NCBI GenBank assembly: GCA_903850335.1
Contig: CAINLJ010000044.1
Coordinates: 1-42,862 of the forward strand
DNA: 42,862 nucleotides
DNA from: an uncultured Bacteroidia bacterium
GTDB taxonomy: Bacteria > Bacteroidota > Bacteroidia > Bacteroidales > Prolixibacteraceae
Direction: 5' to 3'
Part shown: one piece after another, positions 34,570 to 42,862 of the stretch
How the letters are laid out: the number at the start of each line of letters is the position of its first letter
Position numbering within the stretch: the first letter of the stretch is position 1
The notes under the pieces: generated by a model
Seen by the model: the letters and a program-made list of their open reading frames with translations, nothing else
The model's database searches: none
What the model was told of the DNA's origin: nothing
Position numbers and translations under genes: made by a program

Positions 34570-34914
34570 TCACTTTCTTTCCTCACGATACCGGTTGATT
34601 CCTAATAATGCGTTTATCACCGATACCAATATGCTGAAAATTATAGCAGTAAACATACCGGAAACCGAAAAACCATGAATATAATGGCTGGCAATCAGGA
34701 CGATAAAGCCATTGATGATAAGTAAAAAAAGCCCCATGGTTAAAACGGTCACCGGGAATGTAAGTATGATCAGCACAGGCTTCAAAAATGTGTTTAGTAA
34801 GGCAAGTACAATGGCTACAACAAAGGCCGACCAAGGTGAAGAAATAACAACTCCAGGCAGAACATAGCCAACAACTAAAATTGATATTGTACTGATAATT
34901 ATCCGTGTAAGCAT
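34570..34914 (-). CDS. Phage holin family 4 (DUF/PF04020-like) small membrane protein
   Basis: A 114-aa protein with four hydrophobic helices, strongly resembling the small proteins annotated as phage holin family or membrane protein of unknown function. Typical features are VVAIVLALLNTFLKPVLIILTFPVTVLTMGLFLLIINGFIVL and the tail INALLGINRYREERK. No other phage gene is near, so the holin name is probably misleading. It is translationally coupled to the EamA transporter. Confidence 0.85.
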   Translation of the reverse strand: MLTRIIISTISILVVGYVLPGVVISSPWSAFVVAIVLALLNTFLKPVLIILTFPVTVLTMGLFLLIINGFIVLIASHYIHGFSVSGMFTAIIFSILVSVINALLGINRYREERK

Positions 34915-35106
34915 CAGACTGTGATTTTAAATAACAAACAATAAATTTTTTAAAGTTAAAATATATTATTTATTTGAATGACTGGATTGAAATGATTTTT
35001 TTTGGTTTTCAGGTTTCTGAACTTTTCGGTAAACTTGCCGGATCACAAGTGTGATTTATTTGAAAAAAAACACCAAATTTGGCGTTTCATAATTAATCTA
35101 AAAAAT

Positions 35107-35940
35107 ATGCGTCTTATTATTCAGTCAGAGACTGTTGGCGTAGCTAAATGGTCAGCTGCCTATATTGCAAGAAGGATAAATGAATCAGAAAATACTGCTT
35201 CAAAACCTTTTGTTCTTGGACTTCCAACCGGAAGCACCCCTTTAGGCACCTATGAGGAGTTAATCCGTATCTACAAGGCGGGAAAGGTTACATTTAAGAA
35301 TGTTGTTACTTTCAATATGGATGAGTATGTTGGCATACCAAAGGAACATCCGCAAAGTTATCATTCATTTATGTGGGATAATTTCTTTAGCCATATTGAT
35401 ATTCTTCCCGAAAATGTGAATATTCTTAATGGCAATGCAATAAACCTAAAGGTTGAGTGTGCTGATTATGAGGCAAAAATAAAGACAGCAGGTGGTATTG
35501 ACCTTTTTATGGGTGGGATCGGTGCTGACGGACATATTGCCTTTAATGAACCAGGTTCAAGCCTTACTTCCCGTACCAGGGATAAATCACTGAACCAGGA
35601 TACAATATTTGTAAACAGCCGGTTTTTTGATAATGATGTTAATAAGGTTCCAAAATCTGCACTTACAGTTGGAGTAGGTACTGTTATGGATTCACGCGAA
35701 GTACTGATCCTTGTTACAGGTCATAATAAAGCAAGGGCACTTCGGCACGCAGTTGAGGAAGGAATAAATCACATGTGGACCATTTCCGCACTTCAGATAC
35801 ATCCGCGAGGTATAATTGTGTGTGACGATGCTTCTACAGTTGAATTAAAAGTAGGTACATACCGATATTTCATGGACATCGAGAAGGATAATCTCTCTGA
35901 CAGTTCATTGTGGGATAATGAAAATAACCTTGGTTGGTAG
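35107..35940 (+). CDS. nagB: Glucosamine-6-phosphate deaminase
   Basis: Converts glucosamine-6-phosphate to fructose-6-phosphate and ammonia. 277 aa from the ATG at 35107 ([11 protein letters not shown]); the longer reading from 35002 adds 35 residues not found in the family. Motifs include [24 protein letters not shown], the active-site [23 protein letters not shown] with the His and Glu, and the C-terminal YRYFMDIE. The gene stands alone: no nagA or transporter is in the window. Confidence 0.95.
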   Translation: MRLIIQSETVGVAKWSAAYIARRINESENTASKPFVLGLPTGSTPLGTYEELIRIYKAGKVTFKNVVTFNMDEYVGIPKEHPQSYHSFMWDNFFSHIDILPENVNILNGNAINLKVECADYEAKIKTAGGIDLFMGGIGADGHIAFNEPGSSLTSRTRDKSLNQDTIFVNSRFFDNDVNKVPKSALTVGVGTVMDSREVLILVTGHNKARALRHAVEEGINHMWTISALQIHPRGIIVCDDASTVELKVGTYRYFMDIEKDNLSDSSLWDNENNLGW

Positions 35941-36286
35941 GGGATAGGATGATGGGATAGTTAATTGCAAGGTATACAAGGGAACCATTTTAAAAAGATA
36001 TTACGTTACCTTGTTCCTGATTAAAATAATTTTAAACCATTTCTACAGCCTCTCTATGCATATTTAAACTGTTTTTTTGAGTATATTAAGAAATGGCTAT
36101 ATAAATAGCACCTATCAAATCGTTTATAGAAAATTGATGCCCACAAGAATTTGAATCGATCCGCAAAAAAAGATGTAAAATGGGCAAAAGCTACTATCTG
36201 ACGAAATATCCTTTTATTCGATTTTAATATACGATGCCTTATTTACTGACAAGCGGTAGGTCGGTGCTTTCATTTGAATTGAGGCT
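35941..36286. other. Intergenic region, nothing recognised
   Basis: About 345 bases between convergent genes. No repeat, tRNA or terminator with a convincing stem was seen. Confidence 0.6.
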
Positions 36287-36946
36287 CTACCCCAGGAAAT
36301 GATGATTCAACATCTTTTTCTCCATCGCTCCCACATTATTTAATGCTAATGTCCTGAATGCCATACGGGCAACCTTTTCAATCACAACTGTGTGATCAAA
36401 GGCACTACTTACATCTTTCCCCCAGCAAAAAGGACCATGCCCATAAACCAATACTCCGGGAATGCGCATAGGATCAAGATTTCTCGAAAGAAAGGTATTC
36501 ACAATCATTTTACCTGTTTCAAGTTCCAGATTGTTCTCTACCTGTTCAACGGTTAGTGGTAATGTACACGGAATCTCCCCATTAAAAAAATTAGCATGTG
36601 TGATACCCAGTGGAGGAATGTCCCTGCCTGCCTGAGCCCAGCAAGTGGCATATTCGGAATGTGAATGAAGTATAGCTCCTATCTGTCCGAAATTTTTGTA
36701 AAGTTCAAGATGGGTCTTCGTATCAGTCGAGGGTTTAAGTGTCCCTTCAATGATATTTCCTTCAAGATCCATTACAACCATATCTGCGGGGATCATCTCC
36801 TCGTACGAAACACCTGAGGGTTTGATTACAACAAGACTACTCTCGCGGTCTATTGTACTAACGTTTCCCCAGGTATAGATCACAAGCCCTTGTTCAACAA
36901 GTTTCAAACTGGCCTTATAGACCTGATGTTTCAGGTTCTCAAGCAT
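36287..36946 (-). CDS. L-ribulose-5-phosphate 4-epimerase-like protein with short C-terminus
   Basis: Class II aldolase/AraD family, 219 aa. Zinc ligands His94 and His96 in HSHSEYATCWA and His170 in YGHGPFCWG are present, with the phosphate-binding GNVS and SGV motifs near the N-terminus. AraD enzymes interconvert L-ribulose- and D-xylulose-5-phosphate. The protein stops at about LNHHFLG, where full-length AraD continues by about ten residues ending in AYYGQ, which carry a catalytic Tyr (Tyr229 in E. coli). The downstream DNA does not encode that tail in another frame, as far as I can see. It is otherwise intact and 68 nt downstream of the M13 gene. Confidence 0.87.
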   Translation of the reverse strand: MLENLKHQVYKASLKLVEQGLVIYTWGNVSTIDRESSLVVIKPSGVSYEEMIPADMVVMDLEGNIIEGTLKPSTDTKTHLELYKNFGQIGAILHSHSEYATCWAQAGRDIPPLGITHANFFNGEIPCTLPLTVEQVENNLELETGKMIVNTFLSRNLDPMRIPGVLVYGHGPFCWGKDVSSAFDHTVVIEKVARMAFRTLALNNVGAMEKKMLNHHFLG

Positions 36947-37014
36947 TTTGTAATATCATTAATGAGTTTAGCGAATTCAGAACTCAAAGAACGGAATTAA
37001 ATTTCAGATTTTTG

Positions 37015-39057
37015 TTACCAAATCTTCGCCCTTTTTGATTCTTCAAGGTACATTGGTTGTCCGGGTTTAATATTAAATGCGGCATAAAACTCAGGAATAT
37101 TTTTCAGTGGACCCAGGACACGGTATTTCCCCAGTGAATGTGGATCTTCTTTTGTACGGCGCAAAATCTCCTTATCGCGTATGTTAGATGCCCATACGTG
37201 AGAATAAGCAAGGTAAAACCTTTGGTCAGGAGTAAAACCATCTATTTTCGCTGTCTCTTTATTTGCCAGTTTAAAAGCATGATAGGATACACTTAAACCA
37301 CCCAGGTCTGCAATATTCTCGCCAAGACACAGTTTACCGTCAGCGTGAACGGAATCCAGAACGACGAAACTATTAAACTGGTCAACTAATACTTTTGCCC
37401 TTTCTTCGAATAATTTAGAATCCTCTGCATTCCACCAATCGGTAAGATTTCCATCCTTATCGAATTTCCGGCCCTGGTCATCGAATCCATGAGTCATTTC
37501 ATGTCCGATTACAACTCCAATGGCACCGTAATTAACTGCATCGTCACCATCGAGGAAGAAGAATGGTGGCTGGAGAATTGCAGCAGGGAACACAATTTCA
37601 TTCATATCTGGCGAATAATAGGCATTAACCGTCTGAGGTGACATATACCATTGAGCTTTATCCACTGGTTTGTTGATTTTTGAATAATTGAAAGCCGTTT
37701 CAAACTGATCCGACCGAATCACATTCAGCACATACGAATCATCGACAATCTCAAGACCTGAATAATCGCGCCATTTATCAGGATACCCGATTTTAACATT
37801 CATTGCCTTGAGTTTTTCCAAAGCCTTTGCCTTCGTCTCAGCACCCATCCATTCCAGATTCTTTATACGTTCTCCTAATGATATTTTTAGATTATCAACC
37901 AATTTAATCATACGTTGTTTTGCCTCTGCCGGAAAGTATTTTGCAACATAAAGCTGACCAATAGCCTCGCTAAGAGCACCACTGGTGGTACCAAGGACCC
38001 TTTTCCAGCGCGGACGCATTTTTTCAACACCTGTCATTACCTTGCCATAAAAGTCAAATTTCGCATTAACAAAATTGTCTGACAGGTAGGATGCGGTACT
38101 ATTGATTAAATTCCACCGTAAATATGTTTTCCAATCTTCAACAGGAACCTCCTTTATAACAGCACTTATTTCCTGAATAAAAGCAGGCTGCCCAAGATTA
38201 ATTTCACCCGGATCATTAACCCCTAGTAAAATAAAGAAACGATTCCAGTTGAAAGTTGGCGACAATGCGAGTAACTCTTTCGTTGTTAATTTGTTGTAGG
38301 TTTTATTCGGATCCCGCCGTTCGAGACGCGTCATTGAAGCTTTTGCCAGACGTGTCTCAAGATTCATTATTGTTTGTGCTGATTTTATAGCAGATGGTTC
38401 ATTATCGCCAAGTAACTGGAATATTTTTTGAATATAAATCACATATTTAGTCCTTAGCTCTCTGGATCTTGCATCTTCATTCACATAATAGTCGCGGTCA
38501 GGTAATCCAATTCCACCCTGACTTAACTGGGCAATTACTTTTGAACTGTTTTTAGAATCAGCAGAGCCGTAAAAACTAAATAATGTTGAGAAACCAAAGG
38601 CATGGAATTTAGCAATCTCAATTTCAACATCATCTATTGACTTAATATTTTCAATTTCCTGAAAAAATGGTACAAGTGGTTTAATCCCCTGTTTCTCGAG
38701 CCTTACAGAATCCATTCCTAGATTAAATAGCGTAGCAGTTTTATATGCAATAGTTCCTTTTTCATTCTTTGTGGAAGCCGTTTCCTTAATTAATTCATTT
38801 AACTGTTTCTCAGCTTTTTCAATTAGTTTATCAAAGCTGCCAAACCGGGCTTTGTCTGCAGGAAGTGGATTTAGTTTTTTCCAGCCATTGTTCGCGTAGG
38901 CATCAAAATCGTGTCCTGGATCAACTGTTAAATCCAAATCTGTCAGCTTTATAGCAGGTTCAGTTTTCTTACCGGCAAAATCAACACAAGAAATTATCGT
39001 TCCGGATATCATAGTCAGCAAGAGTAAAATAGTTAGAAATAATGATTTGTTTTTCAT
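37015..39057 (-). CDS. M13 family zinc metallopeptidase (neprilysin-like), lipoprotein
   Basis: A 680-aa secreted endopeptidase, as usual for M13. The N-terminus is a lipoprotein signal with Cys24 (TIISC). The M13 N-terminal domain begins with DPGHDFDAYANNGW. The zinc site is HEMTH at 519-523, completed by GENIADLGG at 579-587. The C-terminal DPHSLGKYRVLGPLKN region is also diagnostic. It probably acts at the cell surface or in the periplasm to degrade short peptides, complementing the Xaa-Pro aminopeptidase encoded upstream. Confidence 0.95.
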   Translation of the reverse strand: MKNKSLFLTILLLLTMISGTIISCVDFAGKKTEPAIKLTDLDLTVDPGHDFDAYANNGWKKLNPLPADKARFGSFDKLIEKAEKQLNELIKETASTKNEKGTIAYKTATLFNLGMDSVRLEKQGIKPLVPFFQEIENIKSIDDVEIEIAKFHAFGFSTLFSFYGSADSKNSSKVIAQLSQGGIGLPDRDYYVNEDARSRELRTKYVIYIQKIFQLLGDNEPSAIKSAQTIMNLETRLAKASMTRLERRDPNKTYNKLTTKELLALSPTFNWNRFFILLGVNDPGEINLGQPAFIQEISAVIKEVPVEDWKTYLRWNLINSTASYLSDNFVNAKFDFYGKVMTGVEKMRPRWKRVLGTTSGALSEAIGQLYVAKYFPAEAKQRMIKLVDNLKISLGERIKNLEWMGAETKAKALEKLKAMNVKIGYPDKWRDYSGLEIVDDSYVLNVIRSDQFETAFNYSKINKPVDKAQWYMSPQTVNAYYSPDMNEIVFPAAILQPPFFFLDGDDAVNYGAIGVVIGHEMTHGFDDQGRKFDKDGNLTDWWNAEDSKLFEERAKVLVDQFNSFVVLDSVHADGKLCLGENIADLGGLSVSYHAFKLANKETAKIDGFTPDQRFYLAYSHVWASNIRDKEILRRTKEDPHSLGKYRVLGPLKNIPEFYAAFNIKPGQPMYLEESKRAKIW

Positions 39058-39079
39058 GACCTTAAAGTTTGTTAAGGCC

Positions 39080-39087
39080 CAAAAATA
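39080..39087 (-). promoter_or_regulatory. -7 box of the M13 gene
   Basis: Exact TATTTTTG on the minus strand, about 22 nt before the start codon. A -33 box is not clear. Confidence 0.5.
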
Positions 39088-39305
39088 TCTTTATTTATGA
39101 AACATAAAAATGATAAATGTAGTTATTGACAAATATCAATGAATACACATATATTTTATTAAAGGTCAGTTCTTACGCCACGTATATCTCTCCTGAGAAG
39201 TAAGAGATACCTCGCTCTACTATTGATATTGAAATTTCTAAAAAACCAGACCAATCGTTGCGACTGATAAATATCATCCTGATACGAACTGATTTATTTA
39301 GGTTT

Positions 39306-40685
39306 TCAGATCAAACTGATCTCTTCAGGAGTCACAGGAATGCGTTTTCCTAAAATCCTTGCTCCAGTTTCAGTTACAAGGATGTCGTCCTCGAGTCTTA
39401 TCCCTCCAAAATCAAGATAATCATTGACTTTATTAAAGTTAATAAAATCATGATTAATTCTTTCAGCTTCCCATTTAGCAATTAATGCAGGTATAAAATA
39501 GATTCCAGGTTCATTCGTAATAACAAAATCTTTTTGTAACCGTCTGCCGAATCTAAGGGAGGCAATACCAAACTGATTGACTGGTCGAATTTCATTGTCA
39601 TAACCAACATTGATTTGTCCATAATCTTCCATATCGTGAACATCGAGTCCCATCATATGGCCTAATCCATGCGGAAAGAATAGTGCATGAGCTCCATGTT
39701 CTACTGCGAGGCTCACATCACCTTTCATGAGACCCAGATCTTTAAGTCCGGAGGCAATAACCTCCGCAATCCTAAGATGTATACTGAGGTAGGTCACTCC
39801 GGGTTTGATAAGAGAAGTGGCAAGGTTATTTGCCTTAAGAACTATATTATAAATATCGAGTTGTTTTTGTGTGAATCTACCTCCAACAGGAAAAGTCCTT
39901 GTAAAATCAGAAGCATAGTGCAAATTTGATTCCGCGCCTGCATCCACGATCATGAGTCTTCCTTTTTCAAGAAGAAACGAATGATCATGATTATGAAGAG
40001 TCTGACCATTCTGAGTAAGAATTGTTGGGAAGGAAGTTCCTGCACCGTATGCTAAAGCTATACCTTCAATTGTACCTGCTATCTCATGTTCATTTATACC
40101 TGGTTTAGCCATTTTCATTGCAGCAACATGCATCTTGTAACCAGTTTCACAAGCTTTTTCGATTTCCTGAATTTCAAATTGATCTTTTACAGCTCTCATA
40201 GCTACCAGACACTGGACAAGTTCCTGAGAGACCCTGACAGTTAGCTGTGAAACAGGTATTCCGGTAATCTCCTGTAGGAGAATTTTATTCTCTGCACGAT
40301 AAGGAGGAAGAAAGTGAGTTGTAATTCCCTTTTCAATAGACTGTGCAACCTTTGTGAACAGATCGTTGTATGAGAATGTATTTGACACTCCAACAGATGC
40401 AGCCAACTCTTTTATGGATGGCTTTGTCCCCATCCAAATAATTTCTTCCATTGTGATATCATTGCCGAATAACAGATCATTACCCGACTCTAGGTCAATA
40501 ATCCCAAACAATCCCGGAATATCGAGTCCAAAAAGGTAGAGGAAGGTGCTGTCCTGTCTGAAATGAAAAGCATTATCGGTATAATTCATGGGTGATTCGG
40601 TATTCCCCGGAATCAGGATAATACCACTGCCCATATTTTTGCGAAGCGTGTTTCTGCGTTCGCTATAAATTTGTTTGTCAAACAT
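39306..40685 (-). CDS. pepP: Xaa-Pro aminopeptidase (M24B)
   Basis: Cytoplasmic metallopeptidase of 459 aa, removing N-terminal residues preceding proline. The N-terminal aminopeptidase P domain spans about 1-150. The pita-bread catalytic domain follows, with metal ligands in MIVDAGAESNLHYASDFTRTF (two Asp), HGLGHMMGLDVHD (His), TNEPGIYF (Glu) and GGIRLEDDILVTE (Glu). All five ligands are present. No signal peptide. It lies 248 nt upstream of the M13 gene. Confidence 0.95.
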   Translation of the reverse strand: MFDKQIYSERRNTLRKNMGSGIILIPGNTESPMNYTDNAFHFRQDSTFLYLFGLDIPGLFGIIDLESGNDLLFGNDITMEEIIWMGTKPSIKELAASVGVSNTFSYNDLFTKVAQSIEKGITTHFLPPYRAENKILLQEITGIPVSQLTVRVSQELVQCLVAMRAVKDQFEIQEIEKACETGYKMHVAAMKMAKPGINEHEIAGTIEGIALAYGAGTSFPTILTQNGQTLHNHDHSFLLEKGRLMIVDAGAESNLHYASDFTRTFPVGGRFTQKQLDIYNIVLKANNLATSLIKPGVTYLSIHLRIAEVIASGLKDLGLMKGDVSLAVEHGAHALFFPHGLGHMMGLDVHDMEDYGQINVGYDNEIRPVNQFGIASLRFGRRLQKDFVITNEPGIYFIPALIAKWEAERINHDFINFNKVNDYLDFGGIRLEDDILVTETGARILGKRIPVTPEEISLI

Positions 40686-40779
40686 GCCGGGATTGTATTG
40701 ATTTAGTATTTATATGATTTGATCTGTTTTCCCGGGTGTTTCTGTCTTCCCCCGGTTCTTGGAAAGTTATTAGCGTGAA

Positions 40780-42228
40780 TTATCCGGTAATTTTCGAAGG
40801 TAATCCCATCTTTGTTACTTTTTTGTCATTTGATGATCGTGGAATAAACATGTCATCCTTTGTTAACCCTGCTTCTTTCAATGCCTTCAGACAATATTCA
40901 AGTCTTCCGAGATCATTATTTGACCCATTATTTGTCCCAAAGGAGAATTTAACTCCAGCGGCCTTAGCCCTCTTAATAAAGGCAATCGACGGAATCTTAA
41001 ATCTGGAATTTATCTCAAGTGCAACATCATAGGTTTTAAGGACAGTGATCACACGATCCATTCTTTCAGGTGTCCAAAGCCTGTCGTAGTCAGGTGCAAG
41101 TTTAGCTGGTAGAAAAGTTGGATTTGCATGAATATCCACAGGTTCATTACTTAATTCTGATTCGATCTTGCTTACAAGCAAATCCATAAATTTTTCATCA
41201 TTGTCCACGAATGTTTCATCAGGCATCCAGAGACGCATACGGCGACCTTTTAAATCAGTCCATGTCATAGCATCCGTAAATATATAATCAAATTGTGCTA
41301 TGATCTTGGGTGAAAATAGTGTCACCCATTCGCGCCCTTCACATTGCATAGCCTTAAAAACAGGTTCGTCTTTTATTGCATGAAAGTAGGCGTTCAATGT
41401 TGAGTCGTTGGTAACGGGGAATTTCAAGCCGCAATTTGCAGCTACACCATAGTTGCAACCAATTAATTGGGCGTGTTTCACTGCTTGATCCATTGTGAGA
41501 CCACCTTTCAGATGGGTGTGAAAATCAATCAATGGGAATTCCTTATCATTAAGCTGATCTACAACCTTTGTAAGGCTATCCGGTGCAGCTGACAAGGACT
41601 GCTCCGGCTGTACAATCTTAAGTGGTTTAATTGTAAAACCTTCAAGTAACATTTCGCCAATTTCATTAGACCTTCTGATCACTACCCTGCCGGTTGTCAG
41701 AATTCTACCAGAAATATCGGATGCCCGGACAACATTAACAGGCTCATCATATTCGTTAACTGTTTTACCGTTTACCTGAACTTTAATATGATTGGCTTCG
41801 ACAGTTAACCCAAGTGTAAACCACTGGTTGTCCTGGGCTGTCCTCACGAAATTATTTCTGATTCGTGCAAGACTTCCGGTTTTTTGGAGACTTCCGACAC
41901 GATAATCGCTGTTGTTAATCCTTATTTCATATCCATCAGCTGTGCTTGCTGCGTCTGTTGCCGCAAAAATAAGAACCCCTTCGGCTCCGGTTGTAGTCTT
42001 AACTTTGGCAGTGAGTTCAAAATTCCTTAAGTTGAACTGCGAAGTTATTGAGGAAGAGCGGTTTTTGAGTAGTAGTCCATCAGTTGTTACTGCTACATCG
42101 TGCAGTAAACAATAATCTTCAATGTTAGTGGCATCTATTTTTGTAACTTCACCTGTTCTGGGTCCTGATTGACAGGCTGTTAAAGTGATTATACAGAAGA
42201 GAGCGGAAAGTAATTTTATATAGTGCAT
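40780..42228 (-). CDS. Lipoprotein fusing a DUF1080-like lectin domain to a PHP-type hydrolase domain
   Basis: A 482-aa protein. A lipoprotein signal ends with LTAC (Cys19). Residues 40-205 resemble the DUF1080 / LamG-like beta-sandwich (SSITSQFNLRNFELTAKV, GYEIRINNSDYRVG, WFTLGLTVEANHIKVQVNG). Residues 230-482 resemble a PHP-type metal-dependent hydrolase, with DFHTHLKGG (235-243) as first metal motif, DIHANP and FSFGTNNGSNND later. It could act in the periplasm on sugar derivatives, like the other DUF1080 protein in the window. The reaction is unknown. Confidence 0.83.
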   Translation of the reverse strand: MHYIKLLSALFCIITLTACQSGPRTGEVTKIDATNIEDYCLLHDVAVTTDGLLLKNRSSSITSQFNLRNFELTAKVKTTTGAEGVLIFAATDAASTADGYEIRINNSDYRVGSLQKTGSLARIRNNFVRTAQDNQWFTLGLTVEANHIKVQVNGKTVNEYDEPVNVVRASDISGRILTTGRVVIRRSNEIGEMLLEGFTIKPLKIVQPEQSLSAAPDSLTKVVDQLNDKEFPLIDFHTHLKGGLTMDQAVKHAQLIGCNYGVAANCGLKFPVTNDSTLNAYFHAIKDEPVFKAMQCEGREWVTLFSPKIIAQFDYIFTDAMTWTDLKGRRMRLWMPDETFVDNDEKFMDLLVSKIESELSNEPVDIHANPTFLPAKLAPDYDRLWTPERMDRVITVLKTYDVALEINSRFKIPSIAFIKRAKAAGVKFSFGTNNGSNNDLGRLEYCLKALKEAGLTKDDMFIPRSSNDKKVTKMGLPSKITG

Positions 42229-42389
42229 AAATGTTGATTTTGAACTATTTATTTCGAATCACGAAGATACCAAGATTATTGTTTGGTTGCCGGTTATTTT
42301 AAATATTTTAATTGATTATTTTACACTTAATTCCTTATTTAGAATTGTGTTAAGTACTCTTTCCCCGCTTAATTTTCGTGATGCATCAA

Positions 42390-42417
42390 TAATTCGTCCG
42401 TAAAACTGTTTACTCTC
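42390..42417. repeat. 28-bp direct repeat, first copy
   Basis: Matches 42835-42862 at 27 of 28 positions (g/a difference at position 7). The second copy is cut by the window edge, so the repeat may be longer. Confidence 0.85.
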
Positions 42418-42524
42418 CTTATGAGTCGTCCTTAAATTGATTAATTATAACTTCCTAATCCTGTTTTGTATTACTTTTTTTCTGTATACCCATTTCAGGA
42501 CATATATGTTTACTGTTGTTGCGT

Positions 42525-42604
42525 CGTTCAGTCGCCCCATCGTTCAGTCGCCCCATCGTTCAGTCGCCCCGTCGTTCTTTCGTAATGTCGTTCTTTCGTC
42601 CGTA
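42525..42604 (+). repeat. Tandem array of five 16-bp units
   Basis: Units start at 42525, 42541, 42557, 42573 and 42589. Units 1 and 2 are identical (cgttcagtcgccccat), unit 3 has one change, and units 4 and 5 keep cgttc...tcg with a diverged end. Confidence 0.88.
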
Positions 42605-42726
42605 CAGAAAGTGTGGCAAGAGCACAAAGTCTCTTTAGGACATAAAGATTACCTACTCTGGAAAAGTTCTTGAAGCCTGGTTATCAAATAAGGTTAGTTG
42701 TGTTTTATTTCAAACTCTACAAAGAA

Positions 42727-42830
42727 AGGTTCAACCCGCTGCCGGGGCTGATAATGTAACCGCATCCCTACCCCCGGTTCCGTTTCACTTCACCGGGGGT
42801 TACAATCATTTCACCCATTCTGGGTTTTTA
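42727..42830 (+). repeat. Three-hairpin REP-like repeat, third copy
   Basis: Begins with aggttcaacccgctgccggg. The middle block (42774-42802) is identical to that at 29123-29151. The third hairpin is accca-ttc-tgggt followed by T residues. Confidence 0.75.
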
Positions 42831-42834
42831 ATAG

Positions 42835-42862
42835 TAATTCATCCGTAAAACTGTTTACTCTC
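42835..42862. repeat. 28-bp direct repeat, second copy, at window edge
   Basis: 27 of 28 positions identical to 42390-42417, same orientation, 445 bp apart. Confidence 0.85.

Larger units (their letters stand above)
42229..42862. other. Intergenic region rich in repeats, no credible gene
   Basis: About 630 bases. It contains an imperfect inverted repeat near 42320-42355, a 28-bp direct repeat (42390 and 42835), a 16-bp tandem array and a REP-like three-hairpin copy. The 78-codon frame across the array is not credible as a gene. Confidence 0.7.

Noticed and set aside
34570-34914. Prophage remnant suggested by the holin-family name
   Set aside because: No other phage gene is present, and this family is common on bacterial chromosomes outside phages.
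35002-35106. 35-residue extension of NagB
   Set aside because: Not found in the family; the ATG at 35107 gives a normal protein.
42525-42604. CRISPR array
   Set aside because: Units are 16 bp head to tail without spacers, and no cas gene is present.
42437-42673. 78-codon open frame
   Set aside because: It runs through the tandem array and lacks any protein-like features.

Overview
The window looks like chromosomal DNA of a member of the Bacteroidota, probably class Bacteroidia. The evidence is AT-rich DNA with exact Bacteroidota-type promoter boxes (TTTG, about 19 nt, TAnnTTTG), few Shine-Dalgarno sequences, a six-domain ribosomal protein S1 with a long N-terminal extension, DUF3822 beside rsmD, M13 and S41 peptidases, a membrane-bound LytTR regulator, and many secreted or lipoprotein DUF1080 and Gfo/Idh/MocA proteins. 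No rRNA, prophage, CRISPR array or complete transposase gene was found. Most of the window is core metabolism, with accessory material concentrated in a few intergenic gaps.

Layout. 1-815: 5' part of guaA, cut by the window edge. 962-4400: a 3-keto-sugar type module (Tat-exported Gfo/Idh/MocA oxidoreductase, Tat-exported sugar epimerase, and a DUF1080 glycoside-active protein on the other strand), followed by a phosphohexomutase. 6437-8844: rpsA and a STAS protein, ended by a clear terminator. 8923-12746: RNase Z, a RecD-like helicase, DUF3822 and rsmD. 12918-13186: three identical tRNA-Asp genes. 13337-19403: LytTR regulator, nitronate monooxygenase, S41 protease, PnuC with a NadR-like kinase, and serine acetyltransferase. 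19529-22721: an RlmL-type methyltransferase convergent with a BamA/TamA-like outer-membrane protein. 22866-28019: HAD phosphatase, MFS transporter, CutC, a truncated Dabb-like gene, a CYTH protein and a PafA-family protein that has lost nearly all catalytic residues. 28019-29339: palindromic repeats around a nitroreductase.

The most interesting region is 29285-33502. It is a tight four-gene minus-strand operon, kdnA-kdnB-kdsA-(transaldolase-like/CBS fusion), with gaps of 7, 10 and 13 nt and a good terminator. kdnA and kdnB convert Kdo to 8-amino-3,8-dideoxy-octulosonate (Kdo8N), and kdsA makes Kdo-8-phosphate from arabinose-5-phosphate (A5P). The fourth gene joins a fructose-6-phosphate-aldolase/transaldolase barrel to a CBS pair closely resembling that of KdsD, the usual A5P-forming enzyme. 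I infer that it supplies or regulates A5P for LPS inner-core synthesis.

33670-42228: an EamA transporter with a small 4-TM protein, nagB, an AraD-like epimerase lacking its usual C-terminal tail, an M13 peptidase, a Xaa-Pro aminopeptidase, and a DUF1080-PHP fusion lipoprotein. The last 630 bases hold no credible gene. They contain a 28-bp direct repeat, a 16-bp tandem array and another copy of the three-hairpin repeat seen near 28.3 and 29.1 kb.
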